A stretch of DNA of 64,000 nucleotides from Cinclus cinclus (GCF_963662255.1 NC_085083.1:210612-274611); one strand, 5' to 3'. Counted from the first letter of the stretch, positions 37,840 to 58,919 are shown. The notes: generated by a model from the sequence alone, not told the origin. A program made the numbers and translations.

Positions 37840-40346
37840 CAAATTCTCCCCAAAATCCCACTAAAATCCCCCCAAAACTTCCCAAAAATCGCCCAAATCC
37901 CTCTAAAATGTCTCTAAATTCCCCCAAAACCCCTTCAAAATTCCCTCCAAATCTCCCAAAATCTTCCTCAAATCCCCCCCAAATTCCCCCAAATCCCCCC
38001 AAACTCCCCCAAAATCCCTCTAAAATCACCAAAAATCCTCCAGAAATCCCCCGAAAAATTCCCCCAAACTTCCCGAAAATCGCCCAAATCCCTCTAAAAT
38101 CCCCCCAAAATCCTCCAGAAATTCCCCCAAAATCCCCCCAAAATCTCTCTAAAATCACCAAAAATCCTCCAGAAATCCCCCAAAATCCCCCCAAAACTTC
38201 CCAAAAATCGCCCAAATCCTCCAGAAATCCCCCAAAATCCCTCTAAAATCACCAAAAATCCTCCAGAAATCTCCCAAAATCCCCCCAAAACTTCCCAAAA
38301 ATCGTCCAAATCCTCCAGAAATCCCCCAAAATCCCCCCAAAACTTCCCAAAAATCGCCCAAATCCCTCCAAAATCCCCCAAAATCCCCCCAAAACTTCCC
38401 AAAAATCGCCCAAATCCTCCAGAAATCCCCCAAAATCCCCCCAAAACTTCCCAAAAATCGCCCAAATCCCTCTAAAATCCCCCAAAATCCCTCTAAAATC
38501 ACCAAAAATCCTCCAGAAATCCCCCAAAATCCCCCCAAAACTTCCCAAAAATCGCCCAAATCCCTCTAAAATCCCCCAAATCCCCCCAAAATCCCTCTAA
38601 AATCACCAAAAATCCTCCAGAAATCCCCCAAAATCCCTCTAAAATCACCAAAAATCCTCCTAAAACCCCCCAAAATCCCCCCAAAACTTCCCAAAAATCG
38701 CCCAAATCCCTCTAAAATCCCCCAAATCCCCCCAAAATCCCTCTAAAATCACCAAAAATCCTCCAGAAATCCCCCAAAATCCCTCTAAAATCACCAAAAA
38801 TCCTCCTAAAATCCCCCAAAATCCCCCCAAAACTTCCCAAAAATCGCCCAAATCCTCCTGAAATCTCCCAAAAAATCGCCCAAATCCTCCTGAAATCTCC
38901 CAAAATCCCCCCAAAACTTCCCAAAAATCGCCCAAATCCCTCTAAAATCCCCCAAATCCCCCCAAAATCCCTCTAAAATCACCAAAAATCCTCCAGAAAT
39001 CCCCCAAAATCCCTCTAAAATCCCCAAAATCACTCTAAAATCACCAAAAATCCTCCAGAAATCCCCCAAATCCCTCTAAAATCCCCAAAATCACTCTAAA
39101 ATCACCAAAAATCCTCCAGAAATCCCCCAAAATCCCCCCAAAACTTCCCAAAAATCGCCCAAATCCTCCAGAAATCCCCCAAAATCCCCCCAAAACTTCC
39201 CAAAAATCGCCCAAATCCTCCAGAAATCCCCAAAATCCCCCCAAAACTTCCCCGAAATCGCCCAAATCCCTCTAAAATCCCCCAAATCCCCCCAAAATCC
39301 CTCTAAAATCACCAAAAATCCTCCAGAAATCCCCCAAAATCCCCCCAAAACTTCCCAAAAATCGCCCAAATCCCTCCAAAATCCCCCAAATCTCCCCAAA
39401 ATCCCTCTAAAATCACCAAAAATCCTCCAGAAATCCCCCAAAATCCCCCCAAAACTTCCCAAAAATCCCCCAAATCCCTCCAAAATCCCCCCAAATCTCC
39501 CCAAAATCCCTCTAAAATCACCAAAAATCCTCCAGAAATCCCCCAAAATCCCCCCAAAACTTCCCAAAAATCGCCCAAATCCCTCTAAAATCCCCCAAAT
39601 CCCCCAAAATCCCTCTAAAATCACCAAAAATCCTCCAGAAATCCCCAAAATCCCTCTAAAATCCCCCAAAATCCCTCTAAAATCACCAAAAATCCTCCAG
39701 AAATCCCCCAAAATCCCCCCAAAACTTCCCAAAAATCGCCCAAATCCTCCAGAAATCCCCCAAAATCCCCCAAAACTTCCCAAAAATCGCCCAAATCCCT
39801 CCAAAATCCCCCAAAATCCCCCCAAAACTTCCCAAAAATCGCCCAAATCCTCCAGAAATCCCCCAAAATCCCCCCAAAACTTCCCAAAAATCGCCCAAAT
39901 CCCTCTAAAATCCCCAAAATCCCTCTAAAATCACCAAAAATCCTCCAGAAATCCCCCAAAATCCCCCCAAAACTTCCCAAAAATCGCCCAAATCCTCCAG
40001 AAATCTCCCAAAATCCCCCCAAAACTTCCTAAAAATCACCCAAATCCCTCTAAAATCCCCCAAATCCCCCCAAAATCACTCTAAAATCACCAAAAATCCT
40101 CCAGAAATCCCCCAAAATCCCCCCAAAACTTCCCAAAAATCGCCCAAATCCCTCCAAAATCCCCCCAAATCTCCCCAAAATCACTCTAAAATCACCAAAA
40201 ATCCTCCAGAAATCCCCCAAAATCCCCCCAAAACTTCCCAAAAATCGCCCAAATCCCTCTAAAATCCCCAAAATCCCTCTAAAATCACCAAAAATCCTCC
40301 AGAAATCCCCCAAAATCCCTCTAAAATCACCAAAAATCCTCCAGAA
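37840..40346. repeat. ~73-bp minisatellite up to the gap
   Basis: Composite units include CTCTAAAATCACCAAAAATC, CTCCAGAAATCCCCCAAAAT and CAAAACTTCCCAAAAATCGC. No MED25 upstream exon is found in it. Confidence 0.93.
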
Positions 40347-40546
40347 NNNNNNNNNNNNNNNNNNNNNNNNNNNNNNNNNNNNNNNNNNNNNNNNNNNNNN
40401 NNNNNNNNNNNNNNNNNNNNNNNNNNNNNNNNNNNNNNNNNNNNNNNNNNNNNNNNNNNNNNNNNNNNNNNNNNNNNNNNNNNNNNNNNNNNNNNNNNNN
40501 NNNNNNNNNNNNNNNNNNNNNNNNNNNNNNNNNNNNNNNNNNNNNN
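40347..40546. other. Assembly gap, exactly 200 N
   Basis: The gap separates two unrelated arrays. The 5' part of MED25 (minus strand, expected on its right) and the 3' part of GRIN2D (expected on its left) both vanish here, so the real gap is probably many kilobases or the join is wrong. Confidence 0.99.
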
Positions 40547-40900
40547 TGCACCCCAAAAATGCATCAGTGCACCCTAAAATGCATCAACACCCCCAAAAAT
40601 GCATCAGTGACCCAAAAAATGCATCAGAACCCCAAAAATGCATCAGTGACCCAAAAAATGCATCAGTGCGCCTAAAAATGTATCAGCGCTCCTAAAAATG
40701 CATCAGCGCCTCAGAAAATGCATCAGTGACCCAAAAAATGCATCGGCGGCCCCAAAAATTCATCAACACCCCCAAAAATGCATCAGTGCCCCAAAAATAC
40801 ATCAGTGCTCCTAAAAATGCATCAGCGCCTCAAAAAGTGCATCAGTGCCTCAAAAAATGCATCAGCACCCCTAAAAAAGTCCCTCAGAACCCCCCAAAAC
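40547..40900. repeat. ~20-bp (AAAAATGCATCAGTGACCCC) array
   Basis: About 18 copies, each with the ATGCAT palindrome. It is the first sequence right of the gap and differs from the array on the left. Confidence 0.92.
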
Positions 40901-40959
40901 CCGCCAGGTATTGGGGACACGCCCAACGCCCCATGGATGAGCAGCTCTTGGGAATGCTG

Positions 40960-42295
40960 CAAGTGCACCCCAAAAATAGCAAAGGAACCCCAAAATCTGC
41001 ACCAGAACCACCAAGAATAGCAAATGAACCCCAAAATCTGCACCAGAACCACCAAAAATAGCAAATGAACCCCAAAATCTGCACTGGAACCACCAAAAAT
41101 AGCAAATGAACCCCAAAATCTGCACTGGAGCCACCAAAAATAGCAAAGGAACCCCCAAAATCTGCACTGGAGCCACCAAAAATGGCAAATGAACCCCAAA
41201 ATCTGCACCGGTACCCACCAAAAATAGCAAATGGACCCCAAAATCTGCACTGGAACCACCAAAAATAGCAAATGAACCCCAAAAATCTGCACCCGAACCA
41301 CCAAAAATGGCAAAGGATCCCCAAAATCTGCACTGGAGCCACCAAAAATGGCAAATGAACCCCAAAATCTGCACTGGAGCCACCAAAAATGGCAAATGAA
41401 CCCCAAAATCTGCGCCGGAACCACCAAAAATAGCAAATGAACCCCAAAATCTGCACCGGAACCACCAAAAATGGCAAAGGAACCCCAAAATCTGCACTGG
41501 AGCCACCAAAAATGGCAAATGAACCCCAAAATCTGCACTGGAGCCACCAAAAATGGCAAATGAACCCCAAAATCTGCGCCGGAACCACCAAAAATAGCAA
41601 ATGAACCCCCAAAATCTGCACCGGAACCACCAAAAATGGCAAATGAACCCCAAAATCTGCGCCAGAACCACCAAAAATAGCAAAGGAACCCCAAAATCTG
41701 CACTGGAACCACCAAAAATGGCAAATGAACCCCAAAATCTGCACCGGAACCACCAAAAATGGCAAATGAACCCCAAAATCTGCACTGGAGCCACCAAAAA
41801 TGGCAAATGAACCCCAAAATCTGCGCCGGAACCACCAAAAATAGCAAATGAACCCCAAAATCTGCACCGGAACCACCAAAAATGGCAAAGGAACCCCAAA
41901 ATCTGCACTGGAGCCACCAAAAATGGCAAATGAACCCCAAAATCTGCACTGGAGCCACCAAAAATGGCAAATGAACCCCAAAATCTGCGCCGGAACCACC
42001 AAAAATAGCAAATGAACCCCAAAATCTGCGCCAGAACCACCAAAAATAGCAAATGAACCCCAAAATCTGCACCGGAACCACCAAAAATGGCAAATGAACC
42101 CCAAAATCTGCACTGGAACCACCAAAAATGGCAAATGGACCCCAAAATCTGCACTGGAGCCACCAAAAATAGCAAATGAACCCCAAAATCTGCACTGGAG
42201 CCACCAAAAATGGCAAAGGAACCCCAAAATCTGCACCAGAACTACCAAAAATAGCAAATGAACCCCAAAATCTGCACCGGAACCCCAAAACATTC
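40960..42295. repeat. ~42-bp minisatellite (CCAAAATCTGCACYGGARCC)
   Basis: About 32 units alternate AAATGGCAAATGAACCCC and AAATAGCAAA forms. Variant order repeats at roughly 0.41 kb (for example 41411 and 41825). Long minus-strand frames (VQILGFICHFWW type) are artefacts. Confidence 0.93.
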
Positions 42296-42299
42296 CATG

Positions 42300-50202
<7,903 letters not shown>

Positions 50203-50239
50203 CGCGCCACCGCCGCTGCGCCCTGCGGGGACACGGCGG

Positions 50240-51180
50240 GGACGGGGTCACCCGTGCACGCCAGGACCCACCAGGACACAGCAGCGCCCACCAGGACACA
50301 CCAGTACACACCAGTGCCCACCAGGACACACCAGTGTCCACCAGTACACACCAGTGCCCACCAGGACACACCAGTGTCCACCAGGACACACCAGTGTCCA
50401 CCAGTACACACCAGGACACACCAGTGCCCACCAGGACACACCAGTGTCCACCAGGACACACCAGGACACACCAGGACACACCAGTGCCCACCAGTACACA
50501 CCAGTGCCCACCAGGACCCACCAGTGCACACAAAGCGATATCCACCAGTACACACCAGGACCCACCAGGACACACCAGTGCCCACCAGGACCCACCAGTG
50601 CACACAAAGCGATATCCACCAGTACACACCAGGACCCACCAGGACACACCAGTGCCCACCAGTACACACCAGTACACACCAGTGCCCACCAGGACACACC
50701 AGTGTCCACCAGGACCCACCAGTACACACCAGTGCCCACCAGTGCACACAAAGCGATATCCACCAGTACACACCAGGACCCACCAGGACACACCAGTGCC
50801 CACCAGTACACACCATTACACACCCAGCGATATCCACCAGTACACACCAGTGCCCACCAGGACCCACCAGTACACACCAGTGCCCACCAGTGCACACAAA
50901 GCGATATCCACCAGTACACACCAGGACCCACCAGGACACACCAGTGCCCACCAGTACACACCATTACACACCCAGCGATATCCACCAGTACACACCAGTG
51001 CCCACCAGGACCCACCAGTACACACCAGGACCCCCCCGTGCCCACCAGCATACACCAGTACACATCAGTACACACTGGTACCCACCAGGACCCACCAGTG
51101 CCCACCAGTAGCCACCAGCACACACCAGTAGCCACCAGGACCAGGGGAGGGTCAGACATGGAGATATTGGTACCCACCAG
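50240..51180. repeat. (CACACCAGTGCCCACCAGKA)n array upstream of GRIN2D
   Basis: About 55 units of 10-16 bp, interrupted several times by ACAAAGCGATATCCACCAG. It begins directly after the acceptor of the first GRIN2D coding exon, so it is 5'-UTR intron. Confidence 0.93.
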
Positions 51181-51189
51181 TGCTCACCA

Positions 51190-51990
51190 GTAACCCCAGT
51201 AACAGCTCAGCAGTAACCCCTGTCACTGTTCCCATGAACAAACCCCTGTCATTGTCCCCAGAACAGCAGGGACAAACCCCTGTCACTGTTCCCAAAACAG
51301 CAGGGACAAGCCTGTGCCAGCGGGTGACAAACCTGTGTCATTGTCCCCAGAACAGCAGGGACAAACCTGTGCCGGTGGGTGACAAACCTCTGTCACTGTC
51401 CCCAGACCAGCAGGGGTGGGACAAACCCGTGTCCCCATCCCCACAGCAGCGAGGACAAACTGTCCCCGTGTCCCTGAGGGGGACACAACCCCCCGTGTCA
51501 TCGTCCCCACACCGGCAGCAGACAAAGCTGTGTCACCGTCCCCGTGACAACGGGGTGACAAGGCAATGTCCTCACCCCCCGTGTCCCCCCCAGGTGACAC
51601 CGGCGGTGTCCCCCTCCATGTCCCCACTCCCTGGTGACACCCCCGGTGTCCCCAACACCTCCGTGCCCCCTCCGTGTCCCCCCTCCAGGTCCTACCTGGC
51701 CCAAGCTCCGCTCTGGGGGGCTCTGCCTCATCTCGGCCGGGGGGGACAACACGGACAGGACACTGGTGGGGGGGGGGGAGTTGGGGACACTGAGGGGGTT
51801 TTGGGGACACTGGGGGGGTGGGGACACACACACTAGGGGGGGTTGGGTTGGTGGCTGCACCTGGAGGAGGAGGGGACAGTGAGGGGGAGGTCAGGCCCTC
51901 CCCCAAAAAGCCCCAGTACCCCCAAATATCCCCCAAAATTTTGTAACCCCTCCTCCCCCAGCTCTCAAATGCCCACTGGGGGTCCCAGTT
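51190..51990. other. Loose repeats and C/G-rich intron
   Basis: Repeats of CAGCAGGGACAAACCTGTGC to about 51440, then C-rich sequence. A minus-strand GTAGGA donor near 51690 after GAGCTTGGGCCAG could end a non-coding exon, but nothing else supports it. Confidence 0.5.
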
Positions 51991-52480
51991 TACCCAGCTG
52001 GTTCATCCTAGGATCCCCAGTCCGCTTCCAGTTTACCCAGTTGGATCCCAGCATCCCCCAGTTCCACTCTGACACACCTCAGCTGGATCCCAGTCCCTCC
52101 CAGTCCCATCCCAGTCCCCCTAGCTAGATCCCAGCTCCCCCTCCATCCCCTCCCAGTCCCCCCAATCCCATCCCAGTCCCCCCAGCTGGATTCCAGTTCC
52201 TTCTCCATCCCCTCCCAGTCCCTCCCAGTCCCCCCAGTGGGATCCCAGCTCCCCCTCCATCCCCTCCCAGTCCCATCCCAGTCTCCCCAGTTAGATCCCC
52301 TCCATCCCCTCCCAGCCCCCCCGATCCCATCCCAACCCCCTGCGACGAGATCCCAGCATCTCCTCTTCCTCCCCCAATCCCACCCAGTCCCCCCCAGTCA
52401 GACCCCAGCCCCCCCACCCGGGTACCACCTCCCCCCCAACCCCTCCCAACCCTCTCAGTGCCTCCCAGTGCCCCCCAGTC
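51990..52480. repeat. (CCCAGTCCCCCCAGTTGGAT)-type repeat
   Basis: Degenerate 15-25-bp units based on TCCCAGTCCC and GGATCCCAGC. No gene is seen. Confidence 0.8.
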
Positions 52481-52499
52481 CCTCCCAGTCCGGCCCCGC

Positions 52500-53640
52500 C
52501 GCCCCCCCCGCCCTGCAGCACCCGCTGCTGCTCGCAGAATACTAATAGGGCAGGCGGGCGGTGCGGCGGGGCCGGGCGTCCGTCTGTCCGTCTGTCCCTG
52601 TCCCCGTGTCCCCCCCGTCCCTGCCCACACCCCCCGGCGGGTATCGGGGTGTCCCAGCCCGGGGGGGAAGGGAAGAGGGGGGGTTTGGGGGTGTTGTGGG
52701 GGTGCTGGGGGTGGGTTTGGGGTGTCGGGGGGGTTGTTTTTGGGAGATCAGGGGTTTTAGGGGTGCTGGGGGGGTGTCAGGAATTGTGGGGGGGATTTGG
52801 GGGGGTATCAGTGTTAGGTGTGGAGTGCCAGGGAGGTGTTGAGGAGCTCTGGGGATTACTGGGCGGGCTTGGGTGGTGTCTGGGGGGTTTTGGGGGTGCC
52901 AGGGAGCTGTGGGGGGTGTTGGGGGATCTTGAGTGTTGGATCCTCCGGGGTTTACTGAGGTGTTGGGAGATATCAGGGAGGTTTTTGGGTATTGGGGGGG
53001 GGGGGAGGTGTTGGAGCATTCTGGGAGGGGTCCCAGGGGACATTGGGGTCCCAGGGGACATTGGGGTCCCAGGGGATGTCCCCAAGGGTCCAGGGGAAAG
53101 GCCCAAGGGGCGTTGTCTGGTCCCAGGGCGAGCTGGGTGTCCGGAGAGGGGGGTGTTGGAGGGTCCTGAGGGGGTCTCTGGGTGCCGAGGGGAGGGTGTT
53201 GGGGATTCCCAGGTGTGTCCTGGGGGTGTACGTGGGGTCTGTGAGGGCTTGGGAGGTCCCGGGGGGGTGTCAGGGAGCTGTGGGGGGGGTCCTGGGAGGG
53301 CTGGGGGGGGGGAGGGGTGTTGAGGCTCTGTCAGGTTGCTGGGGGGGGGCTGCAGGGGGATCAGGGGTCTCGGAGGGGGATGGGGGGGTCTGTGGGGGGA
53401 CTGTCACAGTGTCGGAGCGCTGAGGGGGGGGATCCTCAGGGTGGCGCAGGGGGGTCCTGGGGGGGGGGGGGGGGGTGTTGGGGGATTGTGAGGAGCTCCC
53501 GGGGGGGCTGTGGGAGTCTCGAAGGAGAGTGGGGGGGCTGTTTTTCGGTACCGGGTGGTCCTGGGGCGGGGGTCTCTGGGGGGGGGTCCATCAGGGTTTT
53601 GAGGGGGGGGGGGGTCCGTGGGGAGGGGTCCCCGACCGGC
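52500..53640. other. CpG/G-tract-rich region upstream of GRIN2D
   Basis: A CpG-rich patch at 52540-52670 (GCGGGCGGTGCGGCGGGGCC) is followed by about 1 kb of G-tract sequence with small repeats such as CATTGGGGTCCCAGGGGA. Promoter or 5'-UTR intron of GRIN2D is plausible. Confidence 0.5.
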
Positions 53641-53646
53641 ACTCAC

Positions 53647-53790
53647 CTCTCACACTCCCCGCCGCATCCCCGCCGCTGCCGCCGCCGGTCACTGGGACAC
53701 ACCGGCCCGGCCCCGCCCCCTGCGGTACCGGCCCCGCCCCTCCCGGTACCGGCCCCGCCCCTCCCGGTACCACCCGGAGGGCCAGGACGG
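53647..53790 (-). promoter_or_regulatory. Candidate non-coding first exon and promoter of GRIN2D
   Basis: On the minus strand, a CpG island with four GGTACCGGGAGGGGCGGGGC-like Sp1 boxes is followed by GAGTGTGAGAG and a consensus GTGAGT donor at 53646. It sits 3.4 kb upstream of the acceptor at 50223. The assignment is by position and splice signal only. Confidence 0.45.
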
Positions 53791-53799
53791 GCGCCCCCC

Positions 53800-54420
53800 C
53801 CCCCCCCCTTTAACACCCTCAGAGCCCCCCCAGGCTCTCCCCAACACCCGCCAGTCCCCCCCCCCCAACCCCATCAATGTCTCTGAAAGGCCCTAAAAGC
53901 CCCCAGAGCCCCCAAGCCCCTGAATTATCCCAAAACTCCCTCACACTTCCCCACAAAAGCTCTCAGCACCCCCAAATGCCCCCCCCCCCCAGTTATCCCA
54001 GTACTCCCCCAGTTCCCCTCCAGACTCCGCAGCTCCCTCTGGAGACTCTGGGGGAGTTATGGGGCAGCAGTTGGGGGTGGGGGGCAGGAGGGGAGACTGG
54101 GGGGCAGCTACAGGGCAGGAGACCCCTGAGGGGCAGATATAGGGCAGGAGACCCCCGAGAGGCAGCTATAAGGGGGTTATGGTGGCCTCAGGGACACTTC
54201 AGGGGATGGACAGGGACATGGACAGGTGGGAGAACAGGGACAGGCAGCTGCCTCAGGCCAGGTGGCAGCTGGGGACAGGGACAGGCGAGGGGACTGGGAC
54301 AGAGACAGTTGGTGGCACAGGTACAGGCAGTGGGACAGGGCCAGGTGGCGGCTCGGGGACAGGTGGGAGGACAAGGCCAGGTGGCGGCTCGGGGACAGGG
54401 CCAAGACACGCGCCGCTGCC
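53800..54420. other. C-rich then CAGGGACAGG low-complexity DNA
   Basis: C-rich sequence to about 54050, then degenerate repeats (GGGGCAGMTATAGGGCAGGAG, and GGGACAGGGACAGGTGG to 54420). No gene is seen. Confidence 0.6.
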
Positions 54421-54725
54421 CCCGCGGCCATGCGCTAACGAAGTCCCTTTAATCACCTGTCCAGCAGCTGGTTTCAATCCAGGGCCACGCTCGGGTGACT
54501 GCGACAGCAGCAGGGCGGGAAAAGAGACACACACGTCGGGAACAAGAGCCCTGCCATGACGGAGATCCCCGTGGTGGAGTAGAGGGGGATAAGGGGAGGT
54601 GGGTGAGAGAAATGGCGGAACCCACCGCCATGATGTGTCACCCTCAGCGTGAGGGGACAGCAATGAGGGAAGGCCTCCATGACCAGACCCCAGAGCCAGG
54701 GGCTCACCCACCACCGGAGAGCTCC
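54421..54725. other. Non-repetitive segment of unknown nature
   Basis: About 300 bases of complex sequence (GTTTCAATCCAGGGCCACGC and TGGCGGAACCCACCGCCATG) between arrays. Open frames are short and no protein similarity is recognised. An exon of an unknown gene or an old mobile-element fragment cannot be excluded. Confidence 0.35.
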
Positions 54726-54839
54726 CTACTCAAGCCCAGGGGTGTCCCGAGGGAGGTCTGGGGGATCCTGAAGGAGGTCTGGGGGGATCCTGAAGGAGTT
54801 TTGGGGAATCCTGAAGGGTCCCTGCCCCCTCCACCCCCC

Positions 54840-55035
54840 CACTCCCCTCAGCGTTTTCCCGCCCTTTTTTCCTTCTCGCACGGCCGCTAGGGGGAGGCTG
54901 CTTCCAGCGCTCCGCCCCCATCGCCGCGTGCCCGCGTCTGATTGGCCGAGCCCTCAAGGAGGCTCCGCCCCCTGGCCCGTGCACAGAAGGGGCGTGGCCT
55001 ATGGGGAAGGGGAGTGGCCAATGGGCTCCCCATTG
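54840..55035. promoter_or_regulatory. Orphan CpG promoter-like element
   Basis: Contains TGATTGGCCGAGCC (inverted CCAAT), two CTCCGCCCCC Sp1 boxes and AGGGGCGTGGCCTATGG, ending abruptly where the TATAG satellite begins. No coding exon starts nearby on either strand. Confidence 0.5.
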
Positions 55036-57440
55036 AGACCTGTAGAGACCTATAGTGCCCCATAGAAAGCTATAGAAACCTATAGACACCTATAGTGCCC
55101 CATAGAAAGCTATAGAGACCTATAGACACCTATAGTGCCCCATAGAAAGCTATAGAAACCTATAGACACCTATAGTGCCCCATAGAAAGCTATAGAAACC
55201 TATAGACACCTATAGTGCCCCATAGAAAGCTATAGAAACCTATAGACACCTATAGTGCCCCATAGAAAGCTATAGAGACCTATAGACACCTATAGTGCCC
55301 CATAGAAAGCTATAGAAACCTATAGACACCTATAGTGCCCCATAGAAAGCTATAGAGACCTATAGACACCTATAGTGCCCCATAGAAAGCTATAGAGACC
55401 TACAGACATCTATAGCGCCCCATAGAAAGCTATAGAGACCTATAGACATCTATAGTGCCCCATAGAAAGCTATAGAGACCTATAGACACCTATAGTGCCC
55501 CATAGAAAGCTATAGAAACCTATAGACATCTATAGTGCCCCATAGAAAGCTATAGAGACCTATAGACATCTATAGTGCCCCATAGAAAGCTATGGAGAGC
55601 TATAGACACCTATAGCACCCCATAGAGACCTGTAGTGCCCCATAGAAAGCTATAGAGACCTATAGACAGCTATAGCACCCCATAGAGACCTGTAGCACCC
55701 CATAGAAAGCTATAGAGACCTATAGACACCTATAGTGCCCCATAGAAAGCTGTAGAGACCTACAGACATCTATAGTGCCCCATAGAAAGCTACAGAGACC
55801 TATAGACACCTATAGCACCCCATAGAAACCTATAGAAAGCTATAGAGACCTATAGACACCTATAGTGCCCCATAGAAAGCTATAGAAACCTATAGACACC
55901 TATAGTGCCCCATAGAAAGCTATAGAAACCTATAGACACCTATAGTGCCCCATAGAAAGCTATAGAAACCTATAGACACCTATAGTGCCCCATAGAAAGC
56001 TATAGAGACCTATAGACACCTATAGTGCCCCATAGAAAGCTATAGAAACCTATAGACACCTATAGTGCCCCATAGAAAGCTATAGAGACCTATAGACACC
56101 TATAGTGCCCCATAGAAAGCTATAGAGACCTACAGACATCTATAGCGCCCCATAGAAAGCTATAGAGACCTATAGACATCTATAGTGCCCCATAGAAAGC
56201 TATAGAGACCTATAGACACCTATAGTGCCCCATAGAAAGCTATAGAAACCTATAGACATCTATAGTGCCCCATAGAAAGCTATAGAGACCTATAGACACC
56301 TATAGTGCCCCATAGAAAGCTATGGAGAGCTATAGACACCTATAGTGCCCCATAGAAAGCTATAGAAACCTATAGACACCTATAGTGCCCCATAGAAAGC
56401 TATAGAAACCTATAGACACCTATAGTGCCCCATAGAAAGCTATAGAAACCTATAGACATCTATAGTGCCCCATAGAAAGCTATGGAGAGCTATAGACACC
56501 TATAGCACCCCATAGAGACCTGTAGTGCCCCATAGAAAGCTATAGAGACCTATAGACAGCTATAGCACCCCATAGAGACCTGTAGCACCCCATAGAAAGC
56601 TATAGAGACCTATAGACACCTATAGTGCCCCATAGAAAGCTGTAGAGACCTACAGACATCTATAGTGCCCCATAGAAAGCTACAGAGACCTATAGACACC
56701 TATAGCACCCCATAGAAACCTATAGAAAGCTATAGAGACCTATAGACACCTATAGTGCCCCATAGAAAGCTATAGAGACCTATAGACATCTATAGTGCCC
56801 CATAGAAAGCTATAGAGACCTATAGACACCTATAGTGCCCCATAGAAAGCTATAGAGACCTATAGACATCTATAGTGCCCCATAGAAAGCTATAGAGACC
56901 TATAGACACCTATAGTGCCCCATAGAAAGCTATAGAGACCTATAGACATCTATAGCGCCCCATAGAAAGCTATAGAGACCTATAGACATCTATAGTGCCC
57001 CATAGAAAGCTATAGAAACCTATAGACATCTATAGTACCCCATAGAAAGCTATGGAGAGCTATAGACATCTATAGTGCCCCATAGAAAGCTACAGAGACC
57101 TATAGACACCTATAGCACCCCATAGAGACCTGTAGCACCCCATAGAAAGCTATAGAGACCTATAGACACCTATAGTGCCCCATAGAAAGCTGTAGAGACC
57201 TATAGACACCTATAGTGCCCCATAGAAAGCTACAGAGACCTACAGACATCTATAGTGCCCCATAGAAAGCTACAGAGACCTATAGACACCTATAGCACCC
57301 CATAGAAACCTATAGAAAGCTATAGAGACCTATAGACACCTATAGTGCCCCATAGAAAGCTATAGAAACCTATAGACATCTATAGTGCCCCATAGAAAGC
57401 TATAGAGACCTATAGACACCTATAGCACCCCATAGAGACC
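55036..57440. repeat. 40-bp TATAG satellite, phased every 10 bp
   Basis: About 60 units of TATAGACACCTATAGTGCCC plus CATAGAAAGCTATAGARACC. Each decamer starts with TATAG or CATAG. Variant blocks recur (for example near 55805 and 56695, roughly 0.89 kb apart). Confidence 0.96.
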
Positions 57441-58330
57441 TATAGCGCCCTATAGAGACCTATAAAGATCTATAGCACCCTACAGAGACCTAGAGAGACC
57501 TATAGCCCGCACAGAAAGTTGTAGAGACATATAGCATCCTATAGAGACCTATAGAGGCCTACAGCACCCTATAGAGACCTATAGAGACCTACAGCACTCT
57601 ATAGAGACCTACAGCACCCTATAGAGACCTATAGAGACCTACAGCACCCTATAGAGACCTACAGCACCCTATAGAGACCTATAGAGACCTACAGCACCCT
57701 ATAGAGACCTACAGCACCCTATAGAGACCTATAGAGACCTACAGCACCCTATAGAGACCTACAGCACCCTATAGAGACCTATAGAGACCTACAGCACTCT
57801 ATAGAGACATATAGCATCCTATAGAGACCTATAGAGACCTACAGCACCCTATAGAGACCTACAGCACCCTATAGAGACCTATAGAGACCTACAGCACTCT
57901 ATAGAGACCTACAGCACCCTATAGAGACCTATAGAGACCTACAGCACCCTATAGAGACCTATAGAGACCTATAGCACCCTACAGAGACCTACAGCACCCT
58001 ATAGAGACCTATAGAGACCTATAGCACCCTATAGAGACCTACAGCACCCTATAGAGACCTATAGAGACCTACAGCACCCTATAGAGACCTATAGAGACCT
58101 ATAGCACCCCATAGAGATCCTCACAGCACCCTATAGAGACCTACAGCACCCTATAGAGACCTATAGAGACCTACAGCACCCTATAGAGACCTATAGAGAC
58201 CTATAGCACCCCATAGAGATCCTCACAGCACCCTATAGAGACCTATAGAGACCTACAGCACCCTACAGAGCCCCCTAGATGCCCCCATATCACCCTACAG
58301 CACCCTATAGAGACCCCGCAGCAGCCCCAT
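57441..58330. repeat. Derived 10/20-bp TATAG satellite
   Basis: Units simplify to CTATAGAGACCTACAGCACC and CTATAGAGAC. It continues the same 10-bp register as the 40-bp array and is likely the same family at a different stage. Confidence 0.94.
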
Positions 58331-58389
58331 GGTGAGTCCCACCCGCCCCATCACCCACAATGCCCTGCGCTGATCCCTGAACACCCCCG

Positions 58390-58905
58390 CCAGTGGAGCG
58401 TCCCGATGATGACGTCATTAGCCACACGGATGATGTCACTGGTCATGTTGACACCTGCAGTGACGTCACTGGACACACCCGTCCTGTCACTGACGTCACT
58501 GGCCGCATCGATGACGTAATTTGCCATGCCTGCCTTGCCGATGATGTCATCGGCCACACCTGTCCTGTTGATGATGTCATTGGCCATGTCAGCTCTGCCA
58601 CTGGCCAGACCTGTCAGTGACGTCACTGACATCACTGGCCACACCCATCTCTCTGATGATGTCATTGGCCATGCCGAGGCTGTTGATGACGTCAGTGATG
58701 TCACTGGCCATGCTGATGATGTAATTAGCCACACCCATTTTGCTGATTATGTCATTGATGCCTCATTGCCATCATTGGCTGTGTCGCTGATGACGTCATT
58801 GCCCACGGCAACGCCACCAAAGACGTCACTGGCCATGTCGGTGATGTCACTGGCCACATCCATGATGTCATTGGCCACACTGATGCCATCAATGATGTCA
58901 CTGAA
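58390..58905. repeat. ~30-bp repeat carrying CRE (TGACGTCA) sites
   Basis: Degenerate units such as GATGATGTCATTGGCCACAC. Perfect TGACGTCA palindromes lie at 58410, 58461, 58491, 58618, 58687 and 58791, with many TGATGTCA variants that look like CpG-to-TpG decay. Confidence 0.9.
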
Positions 58906-58919
58906 GGGTTGCCAGTGGG

